A stretch of DNA of 64,000 bases from Alteromonas portus (GTDB taxonomy: Bacteria; Pseudomonadota; Gammaproteobacteria; Enterobacterales; Alteromonadaceae): assembly GCF_005117025.1 (NCBI RefSeq), contig NZ_SWCO01000005.1, positions 496,001 to 560,000 on the forward strand, given 5' to 3'. Each line of letters starts with the position of its first letter. Position 1 is the stretch's first letter. Positions 44,640 to 54,067 of this stretch are shown one piece after another. A model generated the notes under the pieces. The model was not told the origin of the DNA. It saw only the letters and a program-made list of their open reading frames with translations, and ran no database searches. Made by a program: the position numbers and the translations under genes.

Positions 44640-46007
44640 TTAAAGCTGAGTAGTCGAGTCTTTAGGTAACGTAATTTCAACTCTCAAACCACCGTTTTCA
44701 GGGCTTTGCATAGTAAGTGTTCCATCGTGCTTTTCTACTGCTTTTAGCGCAATCGTTAAGCCTAGACCAAAGCCTTCGGTATGCATTTGGTTCCCGGCGC
44801 GGTAAAACGGCTGCATCAACTTTTCAATTTCAGCGTTATCTACTCCAATACCGTTATCCTTAACAACAATGACAACGCTATTAGCACTGGATGTAACCTC
44901 TACCGTAACAGGCTGGCCTTTATTCGAGTACTTGCATGCATTGCCAACGATGTTATCTAACGCCTGGTGCAAAGCTTCGGGAAAACCATTAATAGTGGCG
45001 TTGTCTCTATGCGTTTGATCAAACGTTAATGTGGTAGGAATACCCGGGTAATTGATTGCCATATCATCCAAAACACGTTCACATAAGGCAATAACATCAC
45101 ATTGTTCAGTATTTTGAGGTGTATTTTCTAGGGTAGAAAAGTTTAAAATTTGTTGAATGAGTTGGTCCATTCGATGGCAGTCATTGTGTATTTGCAATAC
45201 GTGTTTGTTTTCAGGTTGATGCTGTTCAATGATTGCGGCAGATGCCTGTAGCCGTGCAAGAGGGGCGCGCAACTCATGAGATACATCATGTAATAACCTT
45301 TGCTGCGCACCGATTGCATCGGCGGTTTTGCTTACCATAAAATTAATATCGGCTGCCAGGTCGCTCAATTCGTCGCCACGAGTAAGAAGTTGAGAGGGCA
45401 CGGGTGTCGCAGTTTGGTCGTTGGCATATTTTCGGCTAAACGCTCCTAAATATTTAATAGGCTTTACAATACTCCAGCTTAATAAAGCGCTGACCATTGC
45501 CGAGGCTAAAAATATAAATATGAACTGTACAGACTGAAAACGACTGAGCACCTGTTTGTAAATTCGAGGTGTTTGCGGCTGCCTAAACTGAGCGATGTAG
45601 CGGATATTTGAAGGGCCGTATATTTCGCGTGTAATTCTATGCTCTTCAGGCACTTTGTTCATTCTATAATGATAAACGACATCGTTATCAGGCGTTGAAA
45701 TTAGCATGGGGATTAATTGGTTTTCTCGGCCATTACGCCTTTTAACCCATTCTTTGATCTCGCTTTTTGATCTGCCGTTGGTTAAAGCCTCATGCTCGTA
45801 TCGCCATACAATTCTTTCAGCTTGATTTGTCGCATCATCAAGAAAGCGGTTGTTGTAGTTATTTGCTGTATATTCGTTTACTAACACATAACCGGTCGCC
45901 GCCATTACCACTAAGCTGGCCACCCAAAATGCAACAAAAATTCGCCAGAATAAGCGCTTAAACCCTAAATTTTCCTTAATACCTGACCATTTAATGTTAC
46001 TCACCAT
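44640..46007 (-). CDS. cpxA: Sensor histidine kinase, CpxA type
   Basis: A 455-residue inner membrane kinase. Helix one about 20-42, a periplasmic sensor part to about 155, helix two about 160-180, then HAMP, the dimerisation helix with the phospho-acceptor His in LLHDVSHELRAPLARLQA, and the ATPase domain with N-box DNIVGNACKYS, KDNGIGV and GFGLGLTIA. The sequence and the cpxR/cpxP context mark it as CpxA, which senses misfolded envelope proteins. It starts 12 bp after the cpxR stop codon, so the two are one operon. Confidence 0.92.
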   Translation of the reverse strand: MVSNIKWSGIKENLGFKRLFWRIFVAFWVASLVVMAATGYVLVNEYTANNYNNRFLDDATNQAERIVWRYEHEALTNGRSKSEIKEWVKRRNGRENQLIPMLISTPDNDVVYHYRMNKVPEEHRITREIYGPSNIRYIAQFRQPQTPRIYKQVLSRFQSVQFIFIFLASAMVSALLSWSIVKPIKYLGAFSRKYANDQTATPVPSQLLTRGDELSDLAADINFMVSKTADAIGAQQRLLHDVSHELRAPLARLQASAAIIEQHQPENKHVLQIHNDCHRMDQLIQQILNFSTLENTPQNTEQCDVIALCERVLDDMAINYPGIPTTLTFDQTHRDNATINGFPEALHQALDNIVGNACKYSNKGQPVTVEVTSSANSVVIVVKDNGIGVDNAEIEKLMQPFYRAGNQMHTEGFGLGLTIALKAVEKHDGTLTMQSPENGGLRVEITLPKDSTTQL

Positions 46008-46019
46008 TATGCTTGTCTT

Positions 46020-46733
46020 CTATTCTGATTGCTGAGGTACGGTTAACATCTGATAGCCAACACCGCGAACAGATTGAATGACGTTCTTAACGCCGGCTGC
46101 TGCGAGTTTTTGACGAATTCGGCTTACGTGGACATCCATCGCTCTATCATAGGCTTCCAATGGACGCTTTAATACTTCCTGCGTCATTTCTTGCTTCGAT
46201 ATAGTTTGGCCTACACGCTCCATAAGATAGCTAAGTGCATTGAATTCAGCGCCAGTTAGTGCAATAGATTTGCCATTAACCGTGGCTTGTCTTGCACCAA
46301 GGTCTAGATGTATACCATGCAATTCACTTGGCGAAGTGGTAGGCGTGGCCTTCAGGTATTGCGTTCTTCGAATTATGGCGCGGATACGGGCACCAAGTTC
46401 CCTAGGATTACAAGGCTTTGGCAAGTAGTCGTCAGCACCTAACTCAAGCCCTACTATTCGGTCTATGTCATCGCCACGACCTGTCAGCATAAGAATTGGG
46501 GTTTGCTTTTCGGCTCTTACTGATTTCAACACATCAAGTCCAGACATGCCGGGCATCATAATGTCTAGCACAACGGTGTCGTACTTATCAGTATTTAAAA
46601 GTGTTTTTACTGCTTCGTCACCGTTATGAATTGCATCTACACTGAAGCCATCTCCCTCCAAAAATTCTTGGAGTAAGGCACACAGGTCTTGGTCATCATC
46701 GACAAGTAAAACATTGATTTTTTCATTTTCCAT
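46020..46733 (-). CDS. cpxR: Response regulator, CpxR type
   Basis: A 237-residue OmpR-family regulator. Receiver domain with acidic pocket DDDQD near residue 13, phospho-acceptor Asp57 (VVLDIMMPG) and the conserved Lys in YLPKPCNPREL, followed by a winged-helix DNA-binding domain (LTGAEFNALSYLMERVGQ ... VHVSRIRQKLAAAGV ... VRGVGYQ). A GTAAA-N5-GTAAA box, the CpxR site, lies 40-55 bp upstream, between cpxR and cpxP, so autoregulation and cpxP control are likely. First gene of the cpxRA operon. Confidence 0.93.
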   Translation of the reverse strand: MENEKINVLLVDDDQDLCALLQEFLEGDGFSVDAIHNGDEAVKTLLNTDKYDTVVLDIMMPGMSGLDVLKSVRAEKQTPILMLTGRGDDIDRIVGLELGADDYLPKPCNPRELGARIRAIIRRTQYLKATPTTSPSELHGIHLDLGARQATVNGKSIALTGAEFNALSYLMERVGQTISKQEMTQEVLKRPLEAYDRAMDVHVSRIRQKLAAAGVKNVIQSVRGVGYQMLTVPQQSE

Positions 46734-46773
46734 GCCTGAATATTACTCCTATTAACCGTGGCGTTTTGCCAAC

Positions 46774-46788
46774 TTTACCGAACTTTAC
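46774..46788 (-). promoter_or_regulatory. CpxR box
   Basis: On the minus strand it reads GTAAA-GTTCG-GTAAA, an exact match to the CpxR consensus GTAAA-N5-GTAAA. It sits in the short divergent region between cpxR and cpxP. Confidence 0.85.
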
Positions 46789-46900
46789 ACTAGCTTAACC
46801 CTACTTATCGATTGATTCACGCATACTTAATTCCGTTGATGAAACAACATCATTTTTAAACGTCATGCATAAACATGACAAAACAAGTAGGAAGATTAAG

Positions 46901-47350
46901 ATGAAAAAATTAATTACCGGTGTTTTATTAAGTGCATGTATCGCAACCACTGCTTACGCAAGCGGTAAGAATTCAGATGAACGCAGAGGTGGTGATTTCT
47001 TGCCTTTGCATAAAATGGAAAAAGTACTTGACCTGACCGACGAGCAAAAGGTGCAATTTCAAGCGCTAAAAGAAGAGCTTAAGGCTGAGCGCGAGGCCAA
47101 GCGAGCTGAAATGGGAGAAGAAGGAAAGCGCAGAAAAGTTAATGCGTTAGCGGGTCTAAATCCTGACGACGCTGACTATCAAGCGAAAGTGGAAGCTATT
47201 GCGGATCAAAAAGCAGAAAAAGCAAAAGCTCGCTTTCTAAAACGCGCAGAACTTCGCATGAAGGTTGCTGAAATTCTAACTGATGAGCAACTAGAGAAGT
47301 TTGATGAAATGAAGAAGAAACGTGGGAAAAAACAGCGTCAACATAGCTAA
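46901..47350 (+). CDS. cpxP: CpxP/Spy family periplasmic protein
   Basis: A 149-residue periplasmic protein with a signal peptide (cleavage after AYA, residue 21). The mature part is all-helical and rich in Lys/Glu, with two LTxxQ motifs (LTDEQKVQF and LTDEQLEKF) that define the CpxP/Spy family. CpxP inhibits CpxA and acts as a chaperone. AGGAAG precedes ATG at 46901; an in-frame start 36 bases upstream is less likely. It is divergent from cpxRA with a CpxR box between, and is followed by a terminator. Confidence 0.9.
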   Translation: MKKLITGVLLSACIATTAYASGKNSDERRGGDFLPLHKMEKVLDLTDEQKVQFQALKEELKAEREAKRAEMGEEGKRRKVNALAGLNPDDADYQAKVEAIADQKAEKAKARFLKRAELRMKVAEILTDEQLEKFDEMKKKRGKKQRQHS

Positions 47351-47371
47351 TTCATACCACGTTTAATCAGT

Positions 47372-47397
47372 AAAAAGCGCCTTCATGGCGCTTTTTT
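47372..47397 (+). terminator. Rho-independent terminator of cpxP
   Basis: AAAAGCGCC / GGCGCTTTT stem with a short loop and a T-run. Confidence 0.88.
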
Positions 47398-47455
47398 GCT
47401 AACGGCCATTGGCAAGCCGCGTTTGTAAATGATGGCCCGTGTGAAATGTATTTAG

Positions 47456-48052
47456 CTAGTTTTGAATAGCACTTGATGGGTACTGTTCTAGCAATTTTAT
47501 TACAAGTTCATCGAGTTTCTTTTGAATACTAATGCTATCTTTCGATTCAAGTTCAACACTACCTGAAGCGCTGTAGATAAACTTACCATCTTTCACCATA
47601 TCTATTTGAAGCCCCTGCTGCAGAGACGTCTGCTCTCCCACAGGTATGCTAAAGATACTGCCCAACGATATACCGCCCGAACGACCGAAGCTACCTGTAC
47701 CCAACCCAAGGTTCAAAGTAGTACCGTCTTCTTTTGCTGTGGTTGATGGCAAATACCCCACAGAAACATCAGCATTCTCTTCTTCCGACGGTGTTAAACC
47801 CTTCGTAATTAACTGCTCGGTTATGGTTGAAGACAGATGGTTGGCGAGGGTTTCATTGATGGGATTCAACGGCGATTGAATATAAAAGGTTTTGATGTCA
47901 GAAAAATTTTGTGATTCGTCTACGCTCACTTGGGGCTTACTGCTACACCCGGCAACTAAAGCCGTACACAGTAAAAAAAATAATCCTGATTTAAAACGAG
48001 ATATACGCTTAAGAAAGCGGGTATCGAAATTCCTTGAAGCACTACTTAGCAT
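47456..48052 (-). CDS. DUF4136 family lipoprotein
   Basis: A 198-residue outer or inner membrane lipoprotein. A basic n-region of about 20 residues precedes LLCTALVAGCSSK, with the lipid Cys at 36. The mature part starts VDESQNFSDIKTFYI and has LITKGLTPSEEENADVSVGY, the pattern of DUF4136 proteins, then a Gly/Ser-rich segment and a C-terminal helix. A GTGAG precedes the ATG at moderate distance. Function is unknown; the family is common in the envelope of Gram-negative bacteria. Confidence 0.82.
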   Translation of the reverse strand: MLSSASRNFDTRFLKRISRFKSGLFFLLCTALVAGCSSKPQVSVDESQNFSDIKTFYIQSPLNPINETLANHLSSTITEQLITKGLTPSEEENADVSVGYLPSTTAKEDGTTLNLGLGTGSFGRSGGISLGSIFSIPVGEQTSLQQGLQIDMVKDGKFIYSASGSVELESKDSISIQKKLDELVIKLLEQYPSSAIQN

Positions 48053-48330
48053 ATTAAGCTCACTGTAAATTATTGCTATTAAAAGAATACTCTGTCAGCA
48101 AAAGAGTTCAACTAGTCTTCTCTTTAACGAGATGCTAGCGTACTTTAGATCTCTATTTATCACCATTAACCGTGTTGATACGAAAAATATACGGTTATTT
48201 TTCTACAAATGTACAGCTCGTTAAAATATTCTTATAGCAAAATATTTAATGTGAGTGGCGATGTGAGCGACATGACGTTTAAAGTGCATAAAACAGCGCG
48301 ACCTGCGCATTAGTGCTCGAGGGATGTGAA

Positions 48331-48882
48331 ATGAATAAGATTAAAGTAACTAGCAGAGCGTCACTTGGTTTGGTAGTGGCATTTTTTATGGCAGGGCAAG
48401 CTTTTGCTAAATCAGAATTTGAATATGGCCCGGTGTTCAGCTCTTTCGGAAAACATGCGCCAGTGGAAGGCGTTAGTTTTACTGAAAATCAGGCATTCAA
48501 GGTTGCGTTTGACGTAGCTAAAGCAGCAGGCCCTGGCGAGGTCAACCGCAAGTTTGAGTCGCTGGCTCGGTTTATCAATATGCACGTAGCTAACGGCGTG
48601 AAACAGGAAAACCTTTCCCTTGTGCTCGTAGTTCATGGCTCTGCCACAGAAGAAATGCTTAAAACAGCGAGCTTTAAGCAGCGCAAGGGGCAACCTAACG
48701 GTAATGAAGTGCTGCTGACTGAACTAATGAAACAAGGCGTTGAAGTTATAGTTTGCGGGCAGTCAGCTGCAGCCCATGGCGTTGAACAAAAAGCTATGAT
48801 AGAGGGGGGAAAGATGGACTTATCAGCCATGACTGCCCACGCGCGCCTGGCACAAAAGGGGTATTCCGTTAATCCTTTTTAG
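48331..48882 (+). CDS. Exported DsrE-like protein
   Basis: A 183-residue protein with a signal peptide (cleavage after AFA, about residue 26). The mature part has the DsrE/F-like alpha/beta fold pattern: FKVAFDVAKAAGPGEVN, FINMHVANGV, LSLVLVVHGSATEEML, and VEVIVCGQSAAAHG with the single conserved Cys where sulfur-carrier DsrE has its active thiol. GAGGG precedes ATG at 48331, which is preferred over a GTG 18 bases upstream. It may bind sulfur or thiols in the periplasm; the partner is unknown. Confidence 0.82.
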   Translation: MNKIKVTSRASLGLVVAFFMAGQAFAKSEFEYGPVFSSFGKHAPVEGVSFTENQAFKVAFDVAKAAGPGEVNRKFESLARFINMHVANGVKQENLSLVLVVHGSATEEMLKTASFKQRKGQPNGNEVLLTELMKQGVEVIVCGQSAAAHGVEQKAMIEGGKMDLSAMTAHARLAQKGYSVNPF

Positions 48883-49085
48883 GTTGTTTGATATGCGTAA
48901 GGATTTTGTTGTTATGAGTATATTAGCTTACGCGTAAACATAAGGTGGTCGGCTGTTTAAGGCACACAGGCGACTATCAGGTTTGCGAGCTCTTTCACTA
49001 GAGGCAAGTTTCGTTATGTTCAAGGCATAGTTAACTCAGACCAAAAAACGCTCTAGAAGTGAGATTAATCAACATCACTTTCAAT

Positions 49086-49552
49086 CTACGTAAGTTTATT
49101 CGCTGTAATAACTTTGCGTTTAAAAGCTCTTCCAGAAAATAGCAATACCATTGCAATAAAGAAGCAAAAAAATGTGCTTAATTTTATACCTCTTTCTAAC
49201 GTTCCAAAACTCGGAAAAAAACTGGGTAAAAGATGCGCACCTCTTTACCACTCCAATATGGTTTGAGGTAATCCAAAGCAAACGTTCTGTTTTTTAACCT
49301 TATCCTCGGACCGAGTGAAACTATATCTGAAACGTACTCAACGTTATCGACGCTGTAAGTGAACTCTATCATTGCTTCTTCAATGTAACCATTTCCAAGC
49401 CTTACTTTAACTCTATTAGTCGAAACAACTACCCCTTTAGTTTCGTTCCAAAAGTAAGAAGTAATACTTACCAACATCTCATATGTAGATAATGGCAAAA
49501 GAAACAAATTAAGGAACAAGCACGCTGTATAGAGTTTTTTATACTTAACCAT
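49086..49552 (-). pseudogene. DUF3592 membrane protein with a -1 frameshift
   Basis: The first 118 codons read as a DUF3592 protein: N-terminal transmembrane helix (about 9-30), VVVSTNRVKVRLGNGYIEEAM, a beta-rich middle, and YWSGKEVRIFYP near the stop at 49196. The family normally goes on with a Pro-containing loop and a second helix. In the -1 frame that part follows exactly: PSFGTLERGIKLSTFFCFFI, then AMVLLFSGRAFKRKV, stop at 49086. The switch point is a run of seven T on the coding strand (49215-49221). Joined, the protein has 155 residues with both helices. It may be a mutation, a sequencing error or programmed slippage; the T-TTT-TTC heptamer is in the right phase for slippage. Confidence 0.65.
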
Positions 49553-49793
49553 ACCTACTCAAAATGTGTGAAAAAGCCTTGGGCCAACAAAGTGAAATCG
49601 ACCAAATCAAACCTTGCGCTACTGAACATGAGCTGCTAACTCGGGTTTCTTTACCTAAGAATGTAATGTCAATATGTGCTTATTCCTCACGGTAGTCTAT
49701 TGAGATTCACTACCTAAATAACAAGCTTCAATATAGGTGCGCCATCTAGGCATGCGCTCAGCTCCCAGTGTTCTAAGCCTATTGATTTGCATG

Positions 49794-50402
49794 TTATATT
49801 TTTACTGGGATTTCCCAAGTTCTTTTAATACTTTGCATTGATTCAACAAACTCGAAACTAGCCTCCCAAAAATATTTATTTTCTGAAAAGAACGCTTTGT
49901 TTGTCGGCTCCATACCATGCGGGATAGCAAAACAAAAATTTAAGATTGTTTTACCGTCTACATGATTAATGTGTGTTGTTGCACTCGACTCCCAAACTAT
50001 ATCTTTTCGGCTGTCGTCGCCCCTCATTGTGCGATGCCATAGCGTAATTGATATTATTTTAACTCTATTAAAGTTTGGCTTTTCAATTTCAATAGAGCCT
50101 TTAAATTCTTCGCCAATTGTGCAGATTGATGGGGTTAATGTTAAGGGAGTCTTGCCCAGTTTATAAAATTTCCGCTTCTGATAAGCGCCAATCACCCATA
50201 GAAGAATTGAGAACGAAAAAAAGCCCGCAAAAAATAAGTATAGAGTGGGCGAGTTTGATTTAGTTGATGTAAAAAGAAGCGTCATTGCAGCAAAAAAACA
50301 AATTGCGCCAAAAATTTGAATGGCAATACCTGTTTTACTCTCTTTGCTATGTATAACTTTGTTGAGTTTATCCAGAAATTTTATTCCTTTAAAAATCGCC
50401 AT
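49794..50402 (-). CDS. Hypothetical membrane protein with beta-rich C-terminus
   Basis: A 202-residue protein: two transmembrane helices about 25-45 and 53-72, then a soluble beta-rich part (TPSICTIGEEFKGSIEIEK, VKIISITLWHRTMRG, KTILNFCFAIPHGM, WEASFEFVESMQSIKRTWE) that resembles an arrestin/immunoglobulin-like sandwich. The ATG at 50402 is chosen over a TTG six codons upstream. Similar proteins often sit next to DUF3592 proteins, as here. The function is unknown. Confidence 0.65.
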   Translation of the reverse strand: MAIFKGIKFLDKLNKVIHSKESKTGIAIQIFGAICFFAAMTLLFTSTKSNSPTLYLFFAGFFSFSILLWVIGAYQKRKFYKLGKTPLTLTPSICTIGEEFKGSIEIEKPNFNRVKIISITLWHRTMRGDDSRKDIVWESSATTHINHVDGKTILNFCFAIPHGMEPTNKAFFSENKYFWEASFEFVESMQSIKRTWEIPVKI

Positions 50403-50659
50403 GGCTGAATGTAAATCCAAAAGCTTATTACTGAAACTTCATAGTAATACTCATCTCCCATAAAAAACACGACCAGTGTTTATAGAGGAAAATCGATTAG
50501 ACGTCCGGTTTGCCTATCTGCCTAGCGGCGAGCGTCGGCGGGCACCAATAGACAAGGTTCTGAACTGCAGTGTTTAGGCTGCAAGCTTCCGAGTTGTGCC
50601 AAAAGCTGCCGTTCAAATATTTTTAATTAAACGGCAGAAGAGTACATATAGCCGCCGCT

Positions 50660-50682
50660 AAAAAGGAATGCTTAAACATTCC
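50660..50682 (-). terminator. Rho-independent terminator of the serine hydrolase gene
   Basis: On the minus strand GGAATG - TTTAAG - CATTCC is followed by TTTTTA. It lies 14 bp after the hydrolase stop codon. Confidence 0.82.
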
Positions 50683-50695
50683 AGTTATCTTTGTT

Positions 50696-51931
50696 TCAAT
50701 TATTTAGATCTTTTCTTAACAGTTTAGCAATGTGCCACATATCCTGATCACCGTAATATTTTAACGAATTTCCAGTATGAACTATTACTATTTGTAAGTC
50801 CGGTATTACATAGATATTTTGACCAAGATTACCTGTTGCAAAAAACTGCTTTGTACCATCGCAGTTAACATGACCCCACCAATGAAAACTGTAATATGTT
50901 CTCTCACAATTATTGTTATTGAACCAGTCTGGATACATATCCGGCGAAGAGTTAGAAATTTCAGCAAGGCTTTGCTTTACCCATGACGCTGATATTAACT
51001 GCTTTCCCTGCAACTCGCCCTTATTAAGATACAACATACCAAACCTCGCGTAGTCAATAGCTCTAGCTATCAATCGGCTGGGCATGTATTCAAAACCAGA
51101 CTCCCAGCTGTCTAGTGAGAAAAATGCATCGTATTCCATAATTTGTTGCCATAATTTTTCTTCTAGGTAATTGGATACGGTTTTACCCGTAGCATTTTCA
51201 ATAATCATTCCTAGAAAATTTGTATTGTAATTGTTGTATTCGAAAAGCTCTCCGGGGCTATTTTCAACTTCGATATCGTTGAGCAGCCTATCTCGCATAT
51301 GATTGTGATAATACCCAACAGCCTCGTCGTGCCAAGGTGAATGAATATTGGTAAAAGGTATGTAGTGAGTCGTATATTTCAACCCTGATCTCATTTCCAA
51401 TAAATGACGAATAGTGATGCTATTAAACCTAATATCTCGCTCAGCTAAAATCGGTATGTATTTAACAATTGAGTCATCAACACTTTCGATAACGCCGTCA
51501 TCAATCGCTACCCCAATTAAAAACGATATAAATGACTTAGCCATTGATTGAGAGTGAAAAAAGGATTCTCTTGAAAAACCATTAAAGTATTTTTCGTAGA
51601 GAATTTCGTCGTTACGAATGACGATAAGGGACGTAGTTTGAGACTTCAAAGCCCAGTCGTCGAAAGAATCAAAACCAGATACTTTTAGTCGTCTGTCAAA
51701 TAGCGACTCAATATATTGCTCTTGGGATTTCAATTGGAATTTTGACGGTGAATTACTCTTTTCAATCGAACGCTTAGGGAAGAATTGATGATCGTTAATA
51801 TCTGCAACATGCATTGTTGCTAATCGAAAAACATACGTTGGTGAATATTGTATGGAGAGCAGTAATGCAAATGCGCAGACAAAAGCAAAAAAGAATATCG
51901 TTAACGAGATTACTAATTTTTTCATAAACAT
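50696..51931 (-). CDS. Serine hydrolase of the beta-lactamase/NylB family
   Basis: A 411-residue protein anchored or exported by an N-terminal hydrophobic segment (about 5-28). The catalytic S-x-x-K is in HSQSMAKSFISF and the Tyr motif in YNNYNTNFLGM, as in class C beta-lactamase-like hydrolases and 6-aminohexanoate-dimer hydrolases. A conserved LLEMRSGLKY segment lies between. The C-terminal third has HWWGHVNC, corresponding to the third motif of the fold. It likely cleaves amides or esters in the periplasm; true beta-lactam resistance is not supported. It has its own terminator. Confidence 0.87.
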   Translation of the reverse strand: MFMKKLVISLTIFFFAFVCAFALLLSIQYSPTYVFRLATMHVADINDHQFFPKRSIEKSNSPSKFQLKSQEQYIESLFDRRLKVSGFDSFDDWALKSQTTSLIVIRNDEILYEKYFNGFSRESFFHSQSMAKSFISFLIGVAIDDGVIESVDDSIVKYIPILAERDIRFNSITIRHLLEMRSGLKYTTHYIPFTNIHSPWHDEAVGYYHNHMRDRLLNDIEVENSPGELFEYNNYNTNFLGMIIENATGKTVSNYLEEKLWQQIMEYDAFFSLDSWESGFEYMPSRLIARAIDYARFGMLYLNKGELQGKQLISASWVKQSLAEISNSSPDMYPDWFNNNNCERTYYSFHWWGHVNCDGTKQFFATGNLGQNIYVIPDLQIVIVHTGNSLKYYGDQDMWHIAKLLRKDLNN

Positions 51932-52171
51932 TCCCTGTTATTCCCTTTTTGTCCCGTCAAAATAATACGCGATTACCAATATCTGTAAACTAATCGGTCG
52001 CTAACCCGATGAACGAAATAGTAAATTTGGTCCAAGCAAGTGTCCGCGTATTGCTTACAGCGGACAAGCGCGTTGGTAACTTCTAATTGAACTAAAGGTA
52101 TAAAGCGGCAGCTTGCCTCCAATTTTGCGCGATGGACGCAGTACTAATTGTCAAAAAATATACGAAGTTGC

Positions 52172-53845
52172 TTAAGCATATGATACCTGCCCAAGCGCAA
52201 TAATTTTCTCAAATGGCGTGGTGTCGGGTAACGTACCAAAAGCAAAACCGCAAGCATTGCTAAGTCGTGATTCGCAGAATGTGTGGGCAATATCTTTAAA
52301 GGCGTCGTTGTCGAGGGAAGTAGCAAGAAGAGAACATGCTTGTAGCGCTAGTGCCATTTGTTCTGTTAAATATCGGCTACGTGTTTCCATGTTCTGCGTA
52401 TTTGATAGCTCGTCTAATAACTTACCTAGGTGAATATCGTAGTGCTTGTTTTTGCCTACTTGGGTTTTAAGCTCGCTAAATAAGGCCTGCTTAACATTAG
52501 GCTCTTTGGCGAGTGCGCGGAGTACGTCTAAGCATTGTACATTCCCACTTCCTTCCCAAATGGAGTTCAGTGGGGCTTGGCGGTAGTATCTTGGCATAGG
52601 GTTTTCTTCTACATAACCAATACCCCCTAAACACTCTTGTGCTTCGTTCACAAACTCAGGCGTGCGCTTACAAATCCAGTATTTTCCAATTGCTGTAGCC
52701 AGCCTTGCCAATGCTGCTTCATGGCTATCATTTTGTGTACTATCTACCGCTTTTGCCACGCGCATAGTAAGCGCTGTAGCAGCTGCGCATTCTATGGTTA
52801 AGTCTGCCAACACATTTTGCATTAAAGGCTGATTGATTAGCGTTTTGCCAAAGGCGTCGCGGTGACTGACGTGATGTAAGGCGTGAACCAGCGATTGTCG
52901 CATAAGTGCGGATGAACCAATCATGCAGTCTAATCGGGTTAATGACACCATATCGATGATCACTGGCACGCCACGGCCTTCTTCTCCGATAAGGTATGCC
53001 GTGGCGTCTTGAAACTCCACTTCAGAAGATGCATTGCTCCAGTCGCCTAACTTGTCTTTTAAGCGCTGAATTCGAACATTATTAAGTGTACCTTCTTCTA
53101 ATACCCTTGGTAGTAAAAAGCAGCTTAGCCCGCTTTCAGCTTGGGCGAGTATGAGGTGCGCGTCGCACATGGGGGCAGAGAAAAAGAACTTGTGCCCTAC
53201 AATACGGTAACTGCCATCGGCTTGTTTAGTCGCTTTAGTGGTATTACGCCTAACATCCGACCCGCCTTGTTTTTCTGTCATCCCCATACCGATAGTTAGT
53301 CCGTTTTTCTGGCTAGCCGGCAGAGAACGAGGGTCGTAAACGCCATTGATGACTTTATCTAAGTAGTAAGGTGGTAAGCTTTTTCCATACCGCATGGCCG
53401 GAATAGCCGCATGCGTCATGGTCAGCGGGCACGATGTACCAGATTCAGCTTGATAATGCATATACATAAGCGCTGCCCTGAAGGTGTGTGCGCCACTAAT
53501 ACCTTCATGCTTCCACGAATAGTTATGTACATTGTGCTGCATCGCACACTCCATAAGCGCGTGATAGCTGGGGTGAAAGTGAACATCGTCAATTCGGCGG
53601 CCATAGCGGTCAAATGCATGAAAGACGGGCTTATTTTGGTTAGCAAGTTCACCATGATTCATAAGTGCATCACCTGCAAGTTGACCATATCTATCTAGTA
53701 ACCCTTCGTCATGCTGGTGGGATGGCGGCAAATGCTGATTTACAGACACACGTAGCAACGCATCATCACGCCACAAATTGTAGGGGACAGGAATGGAGGG
53801 TTGGTTTTCTACAACGTGCGTAACAAATCGGTTTGAAGAAGTCAT
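52172..53845 (-). CDS. aidB: AidB-type acyl-CoA dehydrogenase family flavoprotein
   Basis: A 557-residue flavoprotein. It follows E. coli AidB along its length: N-terminal NLWRDDALLRVSVNQHLP, the FAD-binding GMGMTEKQGGSDVRRNTTKA and FSAPMCDAHLILAQ segments, ECLGGIGYVEENPMPRYYRQA and SIWEGSGNVQCLDVLRAL, then a short helical C-terminal part. In E. coli AidB belongs to the adaptive response to alkylation and binds DNA; its natural substrate is not settled. GGAA precedes the ATG at 53845. It is divergent from a PaaX-family regulator gene, which suggests local control. Confidence 0.9.
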   Translation of the reverse strand: MTSSNRFVTHVVENQPSIPVPYNLWRDDALLRVSVNQHLPPSHQHDEGLLDRYGQLAGDALMNHGELANQNKPVFHAFDRYGRRIDDVHFHPSYHALMECAMQHNVHNYSWKHEGISGAHTFRAALMYMHYQAESGTSCPLTMTHAAIPAMRYGKSLPPYYLDKVINGVYDPRSLPASQKNGLTIGMGMTEKQGGSDVRRNTTKATKQADGSYRIVGHKFFFSAPMCDAHLILAQAESGLSCFLLPRVLEEGTLNNVRIQRLKDKLGDWSNASSEVEFQDATAYLIGEEGRGVPVIIDMVSLTRLDCMIGSSALMRQSLVHALHHVSHRDAFGKTLINQPLMQNVLADLTIECAAATALTMRVAKAVDSTQNDSHEAALARLATAIGKYWICKRTPEFVNEAQECLGGIGYVEENPMPRYYRQAPLNSIWEGSGNVQCLDVLRALAKEPNVKQALFSELKTQVGKNKHYDIHLGKLLDELSNTQNMETRSRYLTEQMALALQACSLLATSLDNDAFKDIAHTFCESRLSNACGFAFGTLPDTTPFEKIIALGQVSYA

Positions 53846-53916
53846 GGCATTTCCACTTAGTGAATACATATAGCATATCTTTGGATTTCGCTTTTAGCGT
53901 AGGTATTACCTTAAAT

Positions 53917-53953
53917 ATTACATTTAATAATGCAAATTAATATTTGATGTAAT
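53917..53953. promoter_or_regulatory. A/T-rich palindrome between aidB and the PaaX-family gene
   Basis: ATTACAT at 53917-53923 is mirrored by ATGTAAT at 53947-53953, with an inner TTAATA/TATTAA-like symmetry. It is placed in the 220-bp divergent region and may be the operator of the PaaX-family regulator. Confidence 0.4.
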
Positions 53954-54067
53954 GTTTGTGCCCGGCGCCTGTTTATATAATGATGAGCGAGTATATGTTT
54001 GGGCTTAAGCCAACTTATAGTTCGATTAAAAAATTAGTTTTATCCGAGACAAAGAAGTAAATAGAGT

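Noticed and set aside
50696-51931. Serine hydrolase as the beta-lactamase controlled by the BlaI operon
   Set aside because: It lies 8 kb away, has no BlaI operator upstream, and resembles NylB-type hydrolases more than true beta-lactamases.
50500-52140. Inverted repeats (CTGCCGTT/AACGGCAG near 50606-50636, GTCCGC/GCGGAC at 52042-52065) considered as integron attC sites
   Set aside because: No RYYYAAC/GTTRRRY ends with cassette-like spacing, and no integrase gene in the window.
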